This document shows, one piece after another, positions 1 to 7,810 of a stretch of DNA of 64,000 bases. The stretch comes from Planctomycetota bacterium (lineage in GTDB: Bacteria; Planctomycetota; GCA-2746535). The stretch is taken from assembly GCA_002746535.1 (NCBI GenBank), contig NVWA01000004.1, forward strand, positions 125,400-189,399, in the 5' to 3' direction. Position 1 is the first letter of the stretch. Every line of letters starts with the position of its first letter. The notes under the pieces are model-generated. The model was not told where the DNA came from. It worked only from the letters and a program-made list of their open reading frames with translations, and ran no database searches. Made by a program: the position numbers and the translations under genes.

Positions 1-647
1 CATTGGGTAACAAAATGAGGATCCTGACCAATTTCTGCATCTGGATTTGGAAGAAATTCAGCTTTCAAGCCTTTGTTGATCGGATGCCAGGTATTCCCCT
101 GATCTAATGTTTCAAATACTCCAGCACAACTAATTCCGACTAACATTCGGTCAGGATTGATGGGGTCAAGAATAATAGAATGAATTGCTGGATTATCACG
201 CCCCCCTCCAAACCATTGTTCCTGCCGCGTGGGCTGATTCCATAAACCAAGAACCAACTCAAAGCTTTCTCCATCATTTTTTGAAACAAATAAACCTCCC
301 GGCTCCGTACCAATGTAGATTTTTTTATCTTCACATCGGGCATCAAAAGCCATTACCCATAGATATTTTAATTTAGCAGGAACGCCTTTTTTAATTTCTT
401 CTCCATCAGGGTATTTCGGTGTCGTTATTTCAGTCCATGAACTACCCATATTTTTAGATCGGTATAACTTCTGGTCCCAGTGACCGTGATCTGCACAAAC
501 CCAAATATCTCCATTGTAGGGATCAATTTGAGCATACGAAATATTCACACCCTTAAACGAGAAATTTTTAGTATTCCATTGACCAGATTCCTGTTGTAAA
601 ACTAGTAGCCCTTTTCTTGTTCCTAAAACGATTCCTTTTACTGTCAT
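1..647 (-). CDS. BNR/sialidase-like beta-propeller protein (3' end cut by window)
   Basis: An open frame runs on the minus strand from an ATG at 647 to the window edge, about 215 residues, so the C-terminus is missing. The N-terminus reads MTVKGIVLGTRKGLLVLQ with no signal peptide, which suggests a cytoplasmic protein. Asp-box-like segments recur: S-K-N-M-G-S-S-W, S-K-N-D-G-E-S-F and T-L-D-Q-G-N-T-W, about one per propeller blade. These mark WD40/YVTN/BNR-type (sortilin/sialidase-like) propellers. The MoaD/ThiS-like gene lies 21 bp upstream in the same direction, so the two are probably co-transcribed. Such propellers are often labelled glycosyl hydrolase or exo-sialidase, but I see no evidence for catalysis. 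Family call good, function unknown. Confidence 0.75.
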   Translation of the reverse strand, partial: MTVKGIVLGTRKGLLVLQQESGQWNTKNFSFKGVNISYAQIDPYNGDIWVCADHGHWDQKLYRSKNMGSSWTEITTPKYPDGEEIKKGVPAKLKYLWVMAFDARCEDKKIYIGTEPGGLFVSKNDGESFELVLGLWNQPTRQEQWFGGGRDNPAIHSIILDPINPDRMLVGISCAGVFETLDQGNTWHPINKGLKAEFLPNPDAEIGQDPHFVTQ

Positions 648-668
648 GTTTAAACCTTAAAAAGTTGT

Positions 669-941
669 TTAGCCCCCGGATAGGGCCTGCATAATAAATA
701 TATCGTCATTTGTATTAACTTTATCTGATAGCTCTACACGATCAATGATCATATTTTCGCCAATAAATATGTTGACATGTTGTCTTAATTCAAAACTTTC
801 ATCAACGATATAGCTTGCAATACCTGGGTAAATTTCGTCTAAAGCAATTAGGATTTCCTTCACATTCCCTCCTTGAACGGTCGTTGGTTTTAATGTTGGA
901 AAGAATCGCTCTAAATGACTTGTAAATTGAACTTCTGCCAA
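669..941 (-). CDS. MoaD/ThiS-family ubiquitin-like sulfur carrier protein
   Basis: 90 residues ending in Ala-Leu-Ser-Gly-Gly. The C-terminal Gly-Gly is the activated tail of beta-grasp sulfur carriers (MoaD, ThiS), which is adenylated by an E1-like enzyme and thiocarboxylated. The length and the core pattern (G-G-N-V-K-E-I-L at 24-31, then H-V-N-I-F-I-G-E-N, then D-D-I-F-I-M-Q-A) fit the family. No E1-like partner, moaE or thiG lies in the window, so its pathway cannot be read here. It precedes the BNR propeller gene and is divergent from an ArsR gene. Linkage of a MoaD-like protein with a propeller suggests a dedicated sulfur-transfer or small-molecule role rather than molybdopterin synthesis (inference). 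Confidence 0.8.
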   Translation of the reverse strand: MAEVQFTSHLERFFPTLKPTTVQGGNVKEILIALDEIYPGIASYIVDESFELRQHVNIFIGENMIIDRVELSDKVNTNDDIFIMQALSGG

Positions 942-988
942 AGTTACTTTTCCCTGATAAAGAATTCTATTTGTGTTGAGGCAAAATT

Positions 989-1048
989 ATGTTATAATTT
1001 TATTACATATCAAGCAATTATGAAAATTAAGTTACATTATTATAACAT
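989..1048. promoter_or_regulatory. Inverted repeat between divergent MoaD-like and ArsR genes
   Basis: ATGTTATAAT at 989-998 is perfectly repeated in inverted form as ATTATAACAT at 1039-1048, inside the 116-bp divergent intergenic region. Two palindromic half-sites flanking the promoters are what an ArsR-type repressor controlling both directions would use. The assignment to the neighbouring ArsR protein is inferred. Confidence 0.5.
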
Positions 1049-1057
1049 GATATTATT

Positions 1058-1453
1058 ATGAATACGGAAGAAAATACATTTAAAGCCATTGCAGACCCAT
1101 CCAGGAGAAAAATTTTAAATTTTTTGTTGGCAGGGGAAAAAACTACGGGTGATTTATGTGAATTGCTTCCCCAATTAAATCGATGCACTGTCATGCTACA
1201 TTTAAATGTATTAGCCGGATCTAATTTAATCAAGATTCGGAGGCAAGGTCGAAATCGGTGGAACTCACTAAATTTAAAAGCATTTAATGAAATGATATAT
1301 TGGATTAAAAAGTTTCAAAGATTAATTGAACAGCAGGAAATAAAGGAATCTGAAACTTTGTCTGAAATGAAAAATAAAACTTTCATTTCTCAGGGACAAT
1401 CATTAAAACAATTTGCGCATAAAAATTTTGATAAACATTTACGATCGAACTGA
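1058..1453 (+). CDS. ArsR-family winged-helix transcriptional regulator
   Basis: 131 residues. The N-terminal part A-I-A-D-P-S-R-R-K-I-L (11-21) is the classic ArsR-family start of the winged helix. It is followed by T-G-D-L-C-E-L-L and the recognition-helix region Q-L-N-R-C-T-V-M-L-H-L-N-V-L. No CxC metal-binding motif typical of ArsR/SmtB metal sensors is seen. It is therefore more likely one of the non-metal ArsR regulators, though C34 and C44 exist. The C-terminal 40 residues are charged and probably a tail. It is divergent from the MoaD-like/BNR pair, with an inverted repeat in between, so it probably represses that pair and itself. Confidence 0.8.
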   Translation: MNTEENTFKAIADPSRRKILNFLLAGEKTTGDLCELLPQLNRCTVMLHLNVLAGSNLIKIRRQGRNRWNSLNLKAFNEMIYWIKKFQRLIEQQEIKESETLSEMKNKTFISQGQSLKQFAHKNFDKHLRSN

Positions 1454-1821
1454 TATGTACTATCATCATCACCCCTCCCTATAAATCAGAATTCTTGGCC
1501 AAAATAATCTATTAATTTTTTATGCATTTGTTTCGCATCATTTATTTGGTGATACGAAATTAATCATTCCAATACGATAAACTATTGGTCAATGGAACCC
1601 TTAAACCAATTTTTCTGATTATTATAATTGGATATTTATCACGCTTAACATTGCTTTCAACATGTCATTTGATAACTTATCGGTGAAGCAGGGTAACCTC
1701 AATCGCTTGTCTATTTCTGTCTACATTTTCTTATCTCAATAATCAATGCGTTTTTAGTGGACAGAAAGAATAAATTAATATATTTAACAAATCTCGAAAC
1801 AGTTTAATTTAGGAATTAATA
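1454..1821. other. Intergenic region, no gene seen
   Basis: 368 bp without a convincing reading frame. It contains one hairpin (TTTCGCATCA at 1531-1540 against TGATACGAAA at 1550-1559, nine of ten pairs), not followed by a T-run. It must also hold the promoter of the next gene. Confidence 0.5.
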
Positions 1822-4353
1822 ATGAAAAAAATGCTAATAATACTTTTGATGATAGGTATGGTTGTCCAAGGCGCGCCAACGATTTCTAAAAAGCTAGTGC
1901 TTACCAAAAAAGGCGAAGGCGCAACCATTACATTTGCCGTTAGCGAAAAAACTGATATCGAAGTAGCTATTCTTAACTCGAAAGACAAGGTTGTTCGTCA
2001 TTTAGCCGCAGGAGCACTGGGAGGTAAGAAACTTCCGCCAGCGCCTTTAAAGGCGGGGCTTTCTCAAACACTTGAATGGGATGGTAAGGATGACTATGGC
2101 CAAGCGGTCAAGGGTGCTCCTTTCAAAGTACGAGTACGAGTAGGAATGGAAGCTAAGCTAAAGACAATTGTAGGTGGAGACCCTTATGCTTACTACTCCA
2201 AAGAGATGGGGCAAGGGGATCACTCAACATGGTGCATCACTGGCGTGGATGCAAAATCTGATGGCATGGTATATGTCATGGGGAATAGCTGTAATATTGG
2301 ACCACCAACGATAAGGCAATATGACCCCGAGGGCAATTACTTAAAAACGGTGTTTCCACCGCCAGCGGGTTTGCCAATTGATAAACTAAATGGATGGGGA
2401 GTTATCAAAAAGAAAGATGATACCTACATGTTTGAATATAAAGATATTAATGGACCAAAACTGTCAAAGACTTTGATTTGTGGCAAACGAGCGTGGATTG
2501 CAAATCTTGTCCCTTGTTCAGCACCTGATAAGCTTTTACTAAGTAACGGTTATCGTCTGATGACCATCAATACTGATGGCACCATTCCAAATGACGCCAT
2601 GTCTGCTGGGCATCTGGTAAACAAGCCATCACTGTTCCATCCCGAAAAAAATGTTTACAAAATTCCTTGGAAAATTTTTGGCCCTGCTTTCGTGAGCCCT
2701 TCATCAGGAGGCAAACACTACTTTTTGAGCGGAATTTTTGCTGGAACTATCAAAAAGAACCGTTGCGTAGGAGCAGAAACGACGGGTACATGGCGTGATG
2801 GACAGTTATTCAAGATTGATACTGCCACTCGCGAGGCTAAAGTATTTTTCGCTTTACCAGAAAAGGATGTTATTGGTCCTCGTGATGCACGAGGTAAGTC
2901 ACCCATTAATGACACCCGCACTTATCCCAATGCTGCCTTCCATGGTGTGGTTGAAGATGCCGTAGGAAATGTATTTTTATGTGATCGTCAGAACAAACGA
3001 ATCGTTATACTTGATAAGAACGCCAAGATCATTCGGGAAATTCCCGTGGATAATCCAGATGCCATCGCTCTAAATCCGAAAACAAAGGCACTTTACATTA
3101 CGACTCGATTTGGAAACTATCACAGAAAAGGCCAACTAGCACTTCTAAAATTTAATGACTGGTCGGTAGATAACAAGCCTTCCGTAACTTTGCCACTTGG
3201 TAAAATAGGTACCTATCCCCAGCCCTCGTCTTTGTCAGTGGTTTCATCTAAAGGAAAGGTTTTTGTTTGGGTGGCTTATACAACCATTCCCGTTCGAGTT
3301 TATGAAGACGGCAAGACAGGCTTAAAATTGGTCAAAGATTTTTATGAAGCTGGACCACAGCGGTGTCTCGATGTACAGCACATGACCGTTGACCCGAAAA
3401 CAGAAACTGTTTATTTCGCTGATAGTTTTAAGAGAGCTTTCATGATAAAGGATTGGGACAACCCTAAATTTGAACAATGTATGACAGACGAGAAGACAGG
3501 CTTAGTGGCACTGAGTATTGCAATTGACTATCGCAACCGGTATCTTTTTACCCATGACTATATTCGAGGTAAGGTCAAATATTCCCTTTCTCGTTATAAT
3601 ATGGATGGCAAGTATATCACACCGGCACCAATTGGCAGTACTGGAAACCATGCGATTTCAGGCCAGCGTGTCAGTAATGATTGGCGTATTGGTCATGCGA
3701 TGTCCCAACGAGGCATTGCCATTGCACCAGATGGTGGCATTGCGGCTTTAGGATCAACGAAGCATACGGACTATTCAGGGCCTCTTTATTTCTTCAAACA
3801 GAATTCATCCACCATACCATGGGAACCGGTACACTTTAAATTTTTCGGAGAGAGGCCTATTTCTGGTGGTATTCGTTTCGATCCTGCTGGGAATATGTAT
3901 GTAGGTAAATTACCTCGTTCAAAAGGAGTCGGTAAAATATATAAGATCAACCCTACCGGTTCCATTAAAAAAGGATGCCTTTACCCCACCTCACCGGAGA
4001 AGGTATCTAAGGTTTACGACATAGACTACGGTTATCATACTAAAAGCTTTACCCGAACACCTCGTTTTGGAGTGGATGGCTATGGTCGGATCTACTATCC
4101 TACATCGCTGGTACCAAAAGTATCGGTGATAGACAATCAAGGTAATCCAATTCTAAGTTTTGGCACCTATGGCAACCGGGATTCAATGGGTGGGCTTGAA
4201 GGTGATAAAGTTCCTACTAAAGGAGTGCCGATGATTTGGCCCAATAGTGTAGATGCCACGGATGATTTCATATATGTATCGGATATGGTAAATCTCCGTT
4301 TGCTGCGGCTAGCCAAAATTTTTGCAGCAACAGAAACAAAGAATATTGAGTAA
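1822..4353 (+). CDS. Secreted FlgD-Ig / NHL-type beta-propeller protein
   Basis: 843 residues. A signal peptide (MKKMLIILLMIGMVVQGAP) gives export. Residues ~25-110 look like a FlgD-type Ig domain (I-E-V-A-I-L-N-S-K-D-K-V-V-R-H-L, then E-W-D-G-K-D-D-Y-G). The remainder is a long propeller with NHL-like segments such as V-F-L-C-D-R-Q-N-K-R-I-V-I-L-D near 390 and a final I-Y-V-S-D-M-V-N-L-R-L-L-R-L blade. It shares this layout and its closing motif with the minus-strand protein at 31540-34467, so the two are paralogues. No catalytic motif is visible; a role in surface binding or recognition of polymers is a guess. Two hairpins follow the stop codon. Confidence 0.75.
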   Translation: MKKMLIILLMIGMVVQGAPTISKKLVLTKKGEGATITFAVSEKTDIEVAILNSKDKVVRHLAAGALGGKKLPPAPLKAGLSQTLEWDGKDDYGQAVKGAPFKVRVRVGMEAKLKTIVGGDPYAYYSKEMGQGDHSTWCITGVDAKSDGMVYVMGNSCNIGPPTIRQYDPEGNYLKTVFPPPAGLPIDKLNGWGVIKKKDDTYMFEYKDINGPKLSKTLICGKRAWIANLVPCSAPDKLLLSNGYRLMTINTDGTIPNDAMSAGHLVNKPSLFHPEKNVYKIPWKIFGPAFVSPSSGGKHYFLSGIFAGTIKKNRCVGAETTGTWRDGQLFKIDTATREAKVFFALPEKDVIGPRDARGKSPINDTRTYPNAAFHGVVEDAVGNVFLCDRQNKRIVILDKNAKIIREIPVDNPDAIALNPKTKALYITTRFGNYHRKGQLALLKFNDWSVDNKPSVTLPLGKIGTYPQPSSLSVVSSKGKVFVWVAYTTIPVRVYEDGKTGLKLVKDFYEAGPQRCLDVQHMTVDPKTETVYFADSFKRAFMIKDWDNPKFEQCMTDEKTGLVALSIAIDYRNRYLFTHDYIRGKVKYSLSRYNMDGKYITPAPIGSTGNHAISGQRVSNDWRIGHAMSQRGIAIAPDGGIAALGSTKHTDYSGPLYFFKQNSSTIPWEPVHFKFFGERPISGGIRFDPAGNMYVGKLPRSKGVGKIYKINPTGSIKKGCLYPTSPEKVSKVYDIDYGYHTKSFTRTPRFGVDGYGRIYYPTSLVPKVSVIDNQGNPILSFGTYGNRDSMGGLEGDKVPTKGVPMIWPNSVDATDDFIYVSDMVNLRLLRLAKIFAATETKNIE

Positions 4354-4364
4354 ATTGCAAAAAG

Positions 4365-4404
4365 TATACGCTAAGGGTAAAGTTTGATTTCCCCTTAGCA
4401 TATA
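4365..4404 (+). terminator. Hairpin after the propeller gene
   Basis: TATACGCTAAGGG (4365-4377) pairs with CCCTTAGCATATA (4392-4404) at twelve of thirteen positions, just 12 bp after the stop codon. The T-tract is weak, so termination is plausible but not certain. Confidence 0.5.
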
Positions 4405-4476
4405 AAGTTTCTTGGCAACAGCCAAAGTGTGTTGTTCAATAATTTGACGGCCATCCGAATAAATAATTTCACTGGG

Positions 4477-4505
4477 GCGCTGGCAGCATTGCTAGCGCTC
4501 TTTTT
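4477..4505 (+). terminator. Rho-independent terminator
   Basis: GCGCT (4477-4481) and GCA (4483-4485) pair with TGC (4490-4492) and AGCGC (4494-4498). A C and five Ts follow. It is a GC-rich hairpin plus T-run in plus-strand orientation, downstream of the propeller gene. Confidence 0.65.
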
Positions 4506-4620
4506 GAATTCTGCGTTTGAGACAAAACGAAACCAACAGAATCAATATTTTCAAAACTCATAACTTTAAATGAATGATTCTAAATACTTTTGAACGAATA
4601 TCAAAAATCTACCAAAACAT

Positions 4621-4728
4621 CCCTTAGAGTGGATTTTTATAAGGCAAAAAACCAACCTAACCCCCTTTTTGAACCCTAATTTAGCTATAACTATTTGGAA
4701 ATAAAAAGCTTAGGCGTGTCCGACCCCG
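4621..4728 (-). repeat. 108-bp RAYT-associated dispersed repeat, copy A
   Basis: In minus orientation it starts GGGGTCGGACACGCCTAAGC and ends with CTAAGGG. It is homologous in length, both ends and internal blocks (GGGGTTAGG..TTGGTTTTT) to the copies flanking the transposase at 10847. Confidence 0.8.
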
Positions 4729-4824
4729 AATTGCTTTTACCCATCATAAATTGATTCTAAGAACCATTATCATAATGAATGTCATTTGAAATATGATTGA
4801 TAACACCATAGGCTACTGCTGATT

Positions 4825-4884
4825 CCTTAAGTGTGTTTTGGTTATGCGGGGCCGACCCAGAATTTCTTAGTATCCGACCCCGAA
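4825..4884 (-). repeat. Degenerate fragment of the 108-bp repeat, copy B
   Basis: Two GGGTCGG-type ends sit 17-25 bp apart, together with a CACACTTAAGG block. It looks like a truncated or rearranged end of the repeat, including a partial tandem copy of its terminus. Confidence 0.5.
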
Positions 4885-5033
4885 ATTAAGTGCAAATTAT
4901 CTCATATGAATTATCTAGGTAACTTGATCTTCGATTTTCCCTAAGAAATAAAAAATCTTATGTTCACACAAGAATTCGGTACAATCATCGATCAAAATAC
5001 ATTTCAATAAATTATTTATTTTTAGGAAAACAG

Positions 5034-6377
5034 ATGAGAAGGTTATTCTTCATAATCATAATGATTTCAATTTTTAGTCCTATTTTTGCTGGGCCAAAAG
5101 AGGATTTAATTGGTTACTATGTTTTTGATATGGATGCCACTAAAAAAATTATCAAGAAAACAACTTCAAAGTTACCTAAAAATCAACGGCAGAATATTTT
5201 CGACCTTTACGTGAAAACTTATTCAACGGCCGTTATTCGCTACACAGAGAGTGAGCGAATAAAAGTTGTCGGCGCTACTGTGGATCGAAGCCCATACGAC
5301 ATACTCAAAGAAACAAAAAAATCGATTACAATCAAATATGGCGGAATTACCTATAAAGTTTCCTTTAAACCTAAAGGGCTGACTTTAAAAGCCCCACAAG
5401 GGAAATTCACTTTGATTCGACTTTCAGACAAAGAGGGTCAAGCTAAAATAGACAGCATGAAAGTAGCGAGCAACTCCAAAGGGATTGTAACTATCAGCTC
5501 TGAAGATGCTAAAAAAATCAGGACTAGCTTATTAGGGTACTATCAGGCAGATATAAAAGAAACTGTAAAAGGTTGCGAAATATTATTTGCTATGTTGCCA
5601 GCAAAGGATAAGCAAGAGGCTATCTCAAAATTTGAAAAAAGTATAAAAAACTCCATAATGGTTTTCACAGAAAAGAAAATTCATTCCTATTCAGATTTAA
5701 AAATAGAACACTGGCCGTATGAAGTAATTAAAAAAGAAGGTGAGACAGTGACAATAAAATATGGAGGTGTATTCTTTGATTTTGTTATTTCAGACAAAAA
5801 AGTAATCTTTAATGTGCAAGATGCTGCAAAAGTTATGAAGTCTCAGGCAAATTCAAATATGGCATCAAAAATGAAATTCACATTCTTGAAGATTAGCGAA
5901 GAAGATGCGCTTAAGAGAATACCAGTGATCAATAAAATACGAGCTGCAAAGCCAAAATCCCTTTGGACTTATTCTAACAGCGAAGATAAGATGAGAAACA
6001 TTAAGACGATGACAGCCTCTAATGTTAGCTTAAATAAGGTTAAATTTAAATTCCCTTATAATGGCGGAAGCCAAGCTACTGTGATATTACGAATAAAAGA
6101 AGGCTTTGCTGCTATGTTGATTATATCAAAGGGGCAGTTCAACTCTTCGTTAAATAAATTCATTTATGTTAAGTTTGACAATGGGCCCATAGAAAAGTAT
6201 TCAGTTACGGGACCACGTTCCGGTGGTTCAGATATTGTTTTTATAACAGCCTATAAAAGCTTCGCATCCAAAATGTTGAAAGCAAAAAAAATGATAATTG
6301 AAGCGACATTCTATTCTGAAGGAACTAGGCAGTTTGAATTTAATGTTATTGGCTTAAACGGATTTCAAAAAAGATAA
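5034..6377 (+). CDS. Secreted protein of unknown function with a duplicated domain
   Basis: 447 residues with a signal peptide (MRRLFFIIIMISIFSPIFAG). The mature part has an internal duplication. Residues ~24-135 (L-I-G-Y-Y-V-F-D ... S-P-Y-D-I-L-K ... T-I-K-Y-G-G-I-T-Y-K-V-S-F) and ~170-275 (L-L-G-Y-Y-Q-A-D ... W-P-Y-E-V-I-K ... T-I-K-Y-G-G-V-F-F-D-F) align throughout. A distinct C-terminal domain (~310-447) is predicted to be beta-rich and ends V-I-G-L-N-G-F. I do not recognise a family. It is flanked on both sides by 108-bp repeats, which suggests a monocistronic unit. Confidence 0.7.
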   Translation: MRRLFFIIIMISIFSPIFAGPKEDLIGYYVFDMDATKKIIKKTTSKLPKNQRQNIFDLYVKTYSTAVIRYTESERIKVVGATVDRSPYDILKETKKSITIKYGGITYKVSFKPKGLTLKAPQGKFTLIRLSDKEGQAKIDSMKVASNSKGIVTISSEDAKKIRTSLLGYYQADIKETVKGCEILFAMLPAKDKQEAISKFEKSIKNSIMVFTEKKIHSYSDLKIEHWPYEVIKKEGETVTIKYGGVFFDFVISDKKVIFNVQDAAKVMKSQANSNMASKMKFTFLKISEEDALKRIPVINKIRAAKPKSLWTYSNSEDKMRNIKTMTASNVSLNKVKFKFPYNGGSQATVILRIKEGFAAMLIISKGQFNSSLNKFIYVKFDNGPIEKYSVTGPRSGGSDIVFITAYKSFASKMLKAKKMIIEATFYSEGTRQFEFNVIGLNGFQKR

Positions 6378-6443
6378 ATAATCTTTTATATTGCAGATAT
6401 ATACCTTGTTCTTAAAAGGACTGTCCTTTAAAAATTAATCCAT

Positions 6444-6551
6444 CCCTTAGAATGGATTTTTACAGGGTAATAATCCAACCTAACCCCCTTTTTGAGCCCT
6501 AAATTTGCTATAAGTAATTGGAAATAAAAAGCTTAAGCTTGTCCGACCCCG
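6444..6551 (-). repeat. 108-bp RAYT-associated dispersed repeat, copy C
   Basis: A full-length copy of 108 bp. In minus orientation it runs from CGGGGTCGGAC to TTCTAAGGG and is closely similar to copy A. Confidence 0.8.
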
Positions 6552-6642
6552 AATTTGAACTAATAAAATAATAATGACGAAGTTATTTTTCGAGTTAGAA
6601 TATTCCCAGCACCAAATTAATTTTTAATTGAGTGATTTTTTA

Positions 6643-7410
6643 ATGACAAAACTTTTATTTTCTTTGATATTAATATCAACTTCAATTGCTTCCATATTTG
6701 CTGAAGAAAAAATAAACCATAAAGCCTTAAAAGAGCTATGGCTTTTTATTGGTGATAGCGAAACAAGTGGTCGAGCAAAAGGCAAAAAAACCAAATCACA
6801 AGCAATTACATTTGGCACAATATGGGAATCAACTTATAACAAAAAACCTCAATTGAAAAAATATGGCGTCGGGGGTTGCTCTTTATTAGACTCATATAAA
6901 AGGTACACCAAACTATCGAATAAAAGCTCCGCAGTTTTAATTAACCTTCAAGAAAGTGGCAACCAAGATAAAAAGGGGCAAAAAACTATCGAAGAATTTG
7001 CAAACACTTTCGCCGAAGTCATTGAAAAGATTTCAAAAGAATCACCAAACGCGCAAATAACTTATGAAACGGCCTACTCCTTTAATCGCGAATCAAAAAA
7101 AGGTAGAAACTGGAACCCTTATAACCATGCCATTAGAGAAGAGGTCAAAAAACTAAATAAAAAAAGAATTAAAATTCGTTTGGCAGAAACAGATAATTAC
7201 ATTAAAAAACTTGTTAAGAAAATAGGCGCTAAAAAGGTTTTAACTGACGATGGAGGACATTTCACATCAACCGGAAATTTAATGGTTGCCCTTACCATTT
7301 TTAAAACTTTAGGCATTTCATTAGACTCACTTAATTTATCTGGAATCCCTGATTCAGAAATCAGTCAGGATGAAAAAAAAATCTGTCTTTCCATAGCCAA
7401 AAAAGAATGA
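6643..7410 (+). CDS. Secreted SGNH/GDSL-family hydrolase
   Basis: 255 residues from the ATG at 6643. That start is preferred over an upstream TTG at 6628 because it opens directly into the signal peptide MTKLLFSLILISTSIASIFA. Block I is F-I-G-D-S-E-T-S-G with the nucleophile Ser in GDS. Block III is probably E-S-G-N-Q, and block V is D-D-G-G-H-F-T with the catalytic Asp and His (D-x-x-H). This is the layout of an SGNH esterase/acetylhydrolase. The protein is short and Lys-rich. It may remove acyl groups from polysaccharide, but the substrate cannot be read. Repeats lie on both sides. Confidence 0.75.
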   Translation: MTKLLFSLILISTSIASIFAEEKINHKALKELWLFIGDSETSGRAKGKKTKSQAITFGTIWESTYNKKPQLKKYGVGGCSLLDSYKRYTKLSNKSSAVLINLQESGNQDKKGQKTIEEFANTFAEVIEKISKESPNAQITYETAYSFNRESKKGRNWNPYNHAIREEVKKLNKKRIKIRLAETDNYIKKLVKKIGAKKVLTDDGGHFTSTGNLMVALTIFKTLGISLDSLNLSGIPDSEISQDEKKICLSIAKKE

Positions 7411-7497
7411 AATATATAATGAAAAGAGTGACATCAACACATTAAACGAAACTAAAGCAGCGTACGGAATTACAACTAACAGCCTACCATTCAAAAA

Positions 7498-7605
7498 CCC
7501 TTAGAGTCATTTTTTATATAGTAAAAACACAGCCTAATCCCCTTTTTAGACCCTTTTTTATAACTAAACTATTGGAACTAAAGCACTTAACCGTGTCCGA
7601 CCCCG
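7498..7605 (-). repeat. 108-bp RAYT-associated dispersed repeat, copy D
   Basis: A full-length copy. Its GGGGTCGG end is abutted by two copies of GGATTCGG (read on the minus strand, 7604-7618), a tandem duplication next to the terminus. Confidence 0.8.
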
Positions 7606-7625
7606 AATCCACCGAATCCAATCTT

Positions 7626-7734
7626 CACTTAGACCTACCTTTTGACCTCATAAAAAGTCATTTGAAGCCCTAAAACAAGCCATTTTTGGACATTAAGTAT
7701 TTATATTACAGTCACTGATGTTGGTCCGACCCCG
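7626..7734 (-). repeat. 108-bp RAYT-associated dispersed repeat, copy E
   Basis: The closest relative of the right-hand repeat of the transposase unit (11597-11704). Both contain TTTGAAGCCCTAAAACAAGCC and TTATATTACAGTCACT blocks. Outside its end lies a triplicated GGGAGATGC motif (minus strand, 7732-7758). Confidence 0.85.
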
Positions 7735-7766
7735 CATCTCCCGCATCTCCCGCATCTCCTTTTATT

Positions 7767-7787
7767 GGGCGGAAATTGATTCCGCCC
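7767..7787 (-). terminator. Strong hairpin downstream of the CAP protein gene
   Basis: GGGCGGAA (7767-7774) pairs perfectly with TTCCGCCC (7780-7787), giving an 8-bp GC-rich stem with a 5-nt loop. It lies 24 bp beyond the stop of the minus-strand gene at 7811, and an A/T-rich run follows on that strand. It may terminate that gene, or be part of another repeat family. Confidence 0.5.
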
Positions 7788-7810
7788 CTACAGGTGGCGT
7801 TTCCCGTGAT

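Larger units (their letters stand above)
4506..5033. other. Intergenic region with repeat copies
   Basis: No gene. It holds one complete 108-bp dispersed repeat (4621-4728) and a decayed fragment (4825-4884), plus the leader of the next gene. The ribosome site TTTAGGA lies just upstream of ATG 5034. Confidence 0.6.
7411..7810. other. Intergenic region between convergent genes, filled with repeats
   Basis: 400 bp with no gene. It contains two full 108-bp repeats (7498-7605 and 7626-7734), each with short tandem duplications at its outer end, and a strong hairpin at 7767-7787. Confidence 0.7.
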
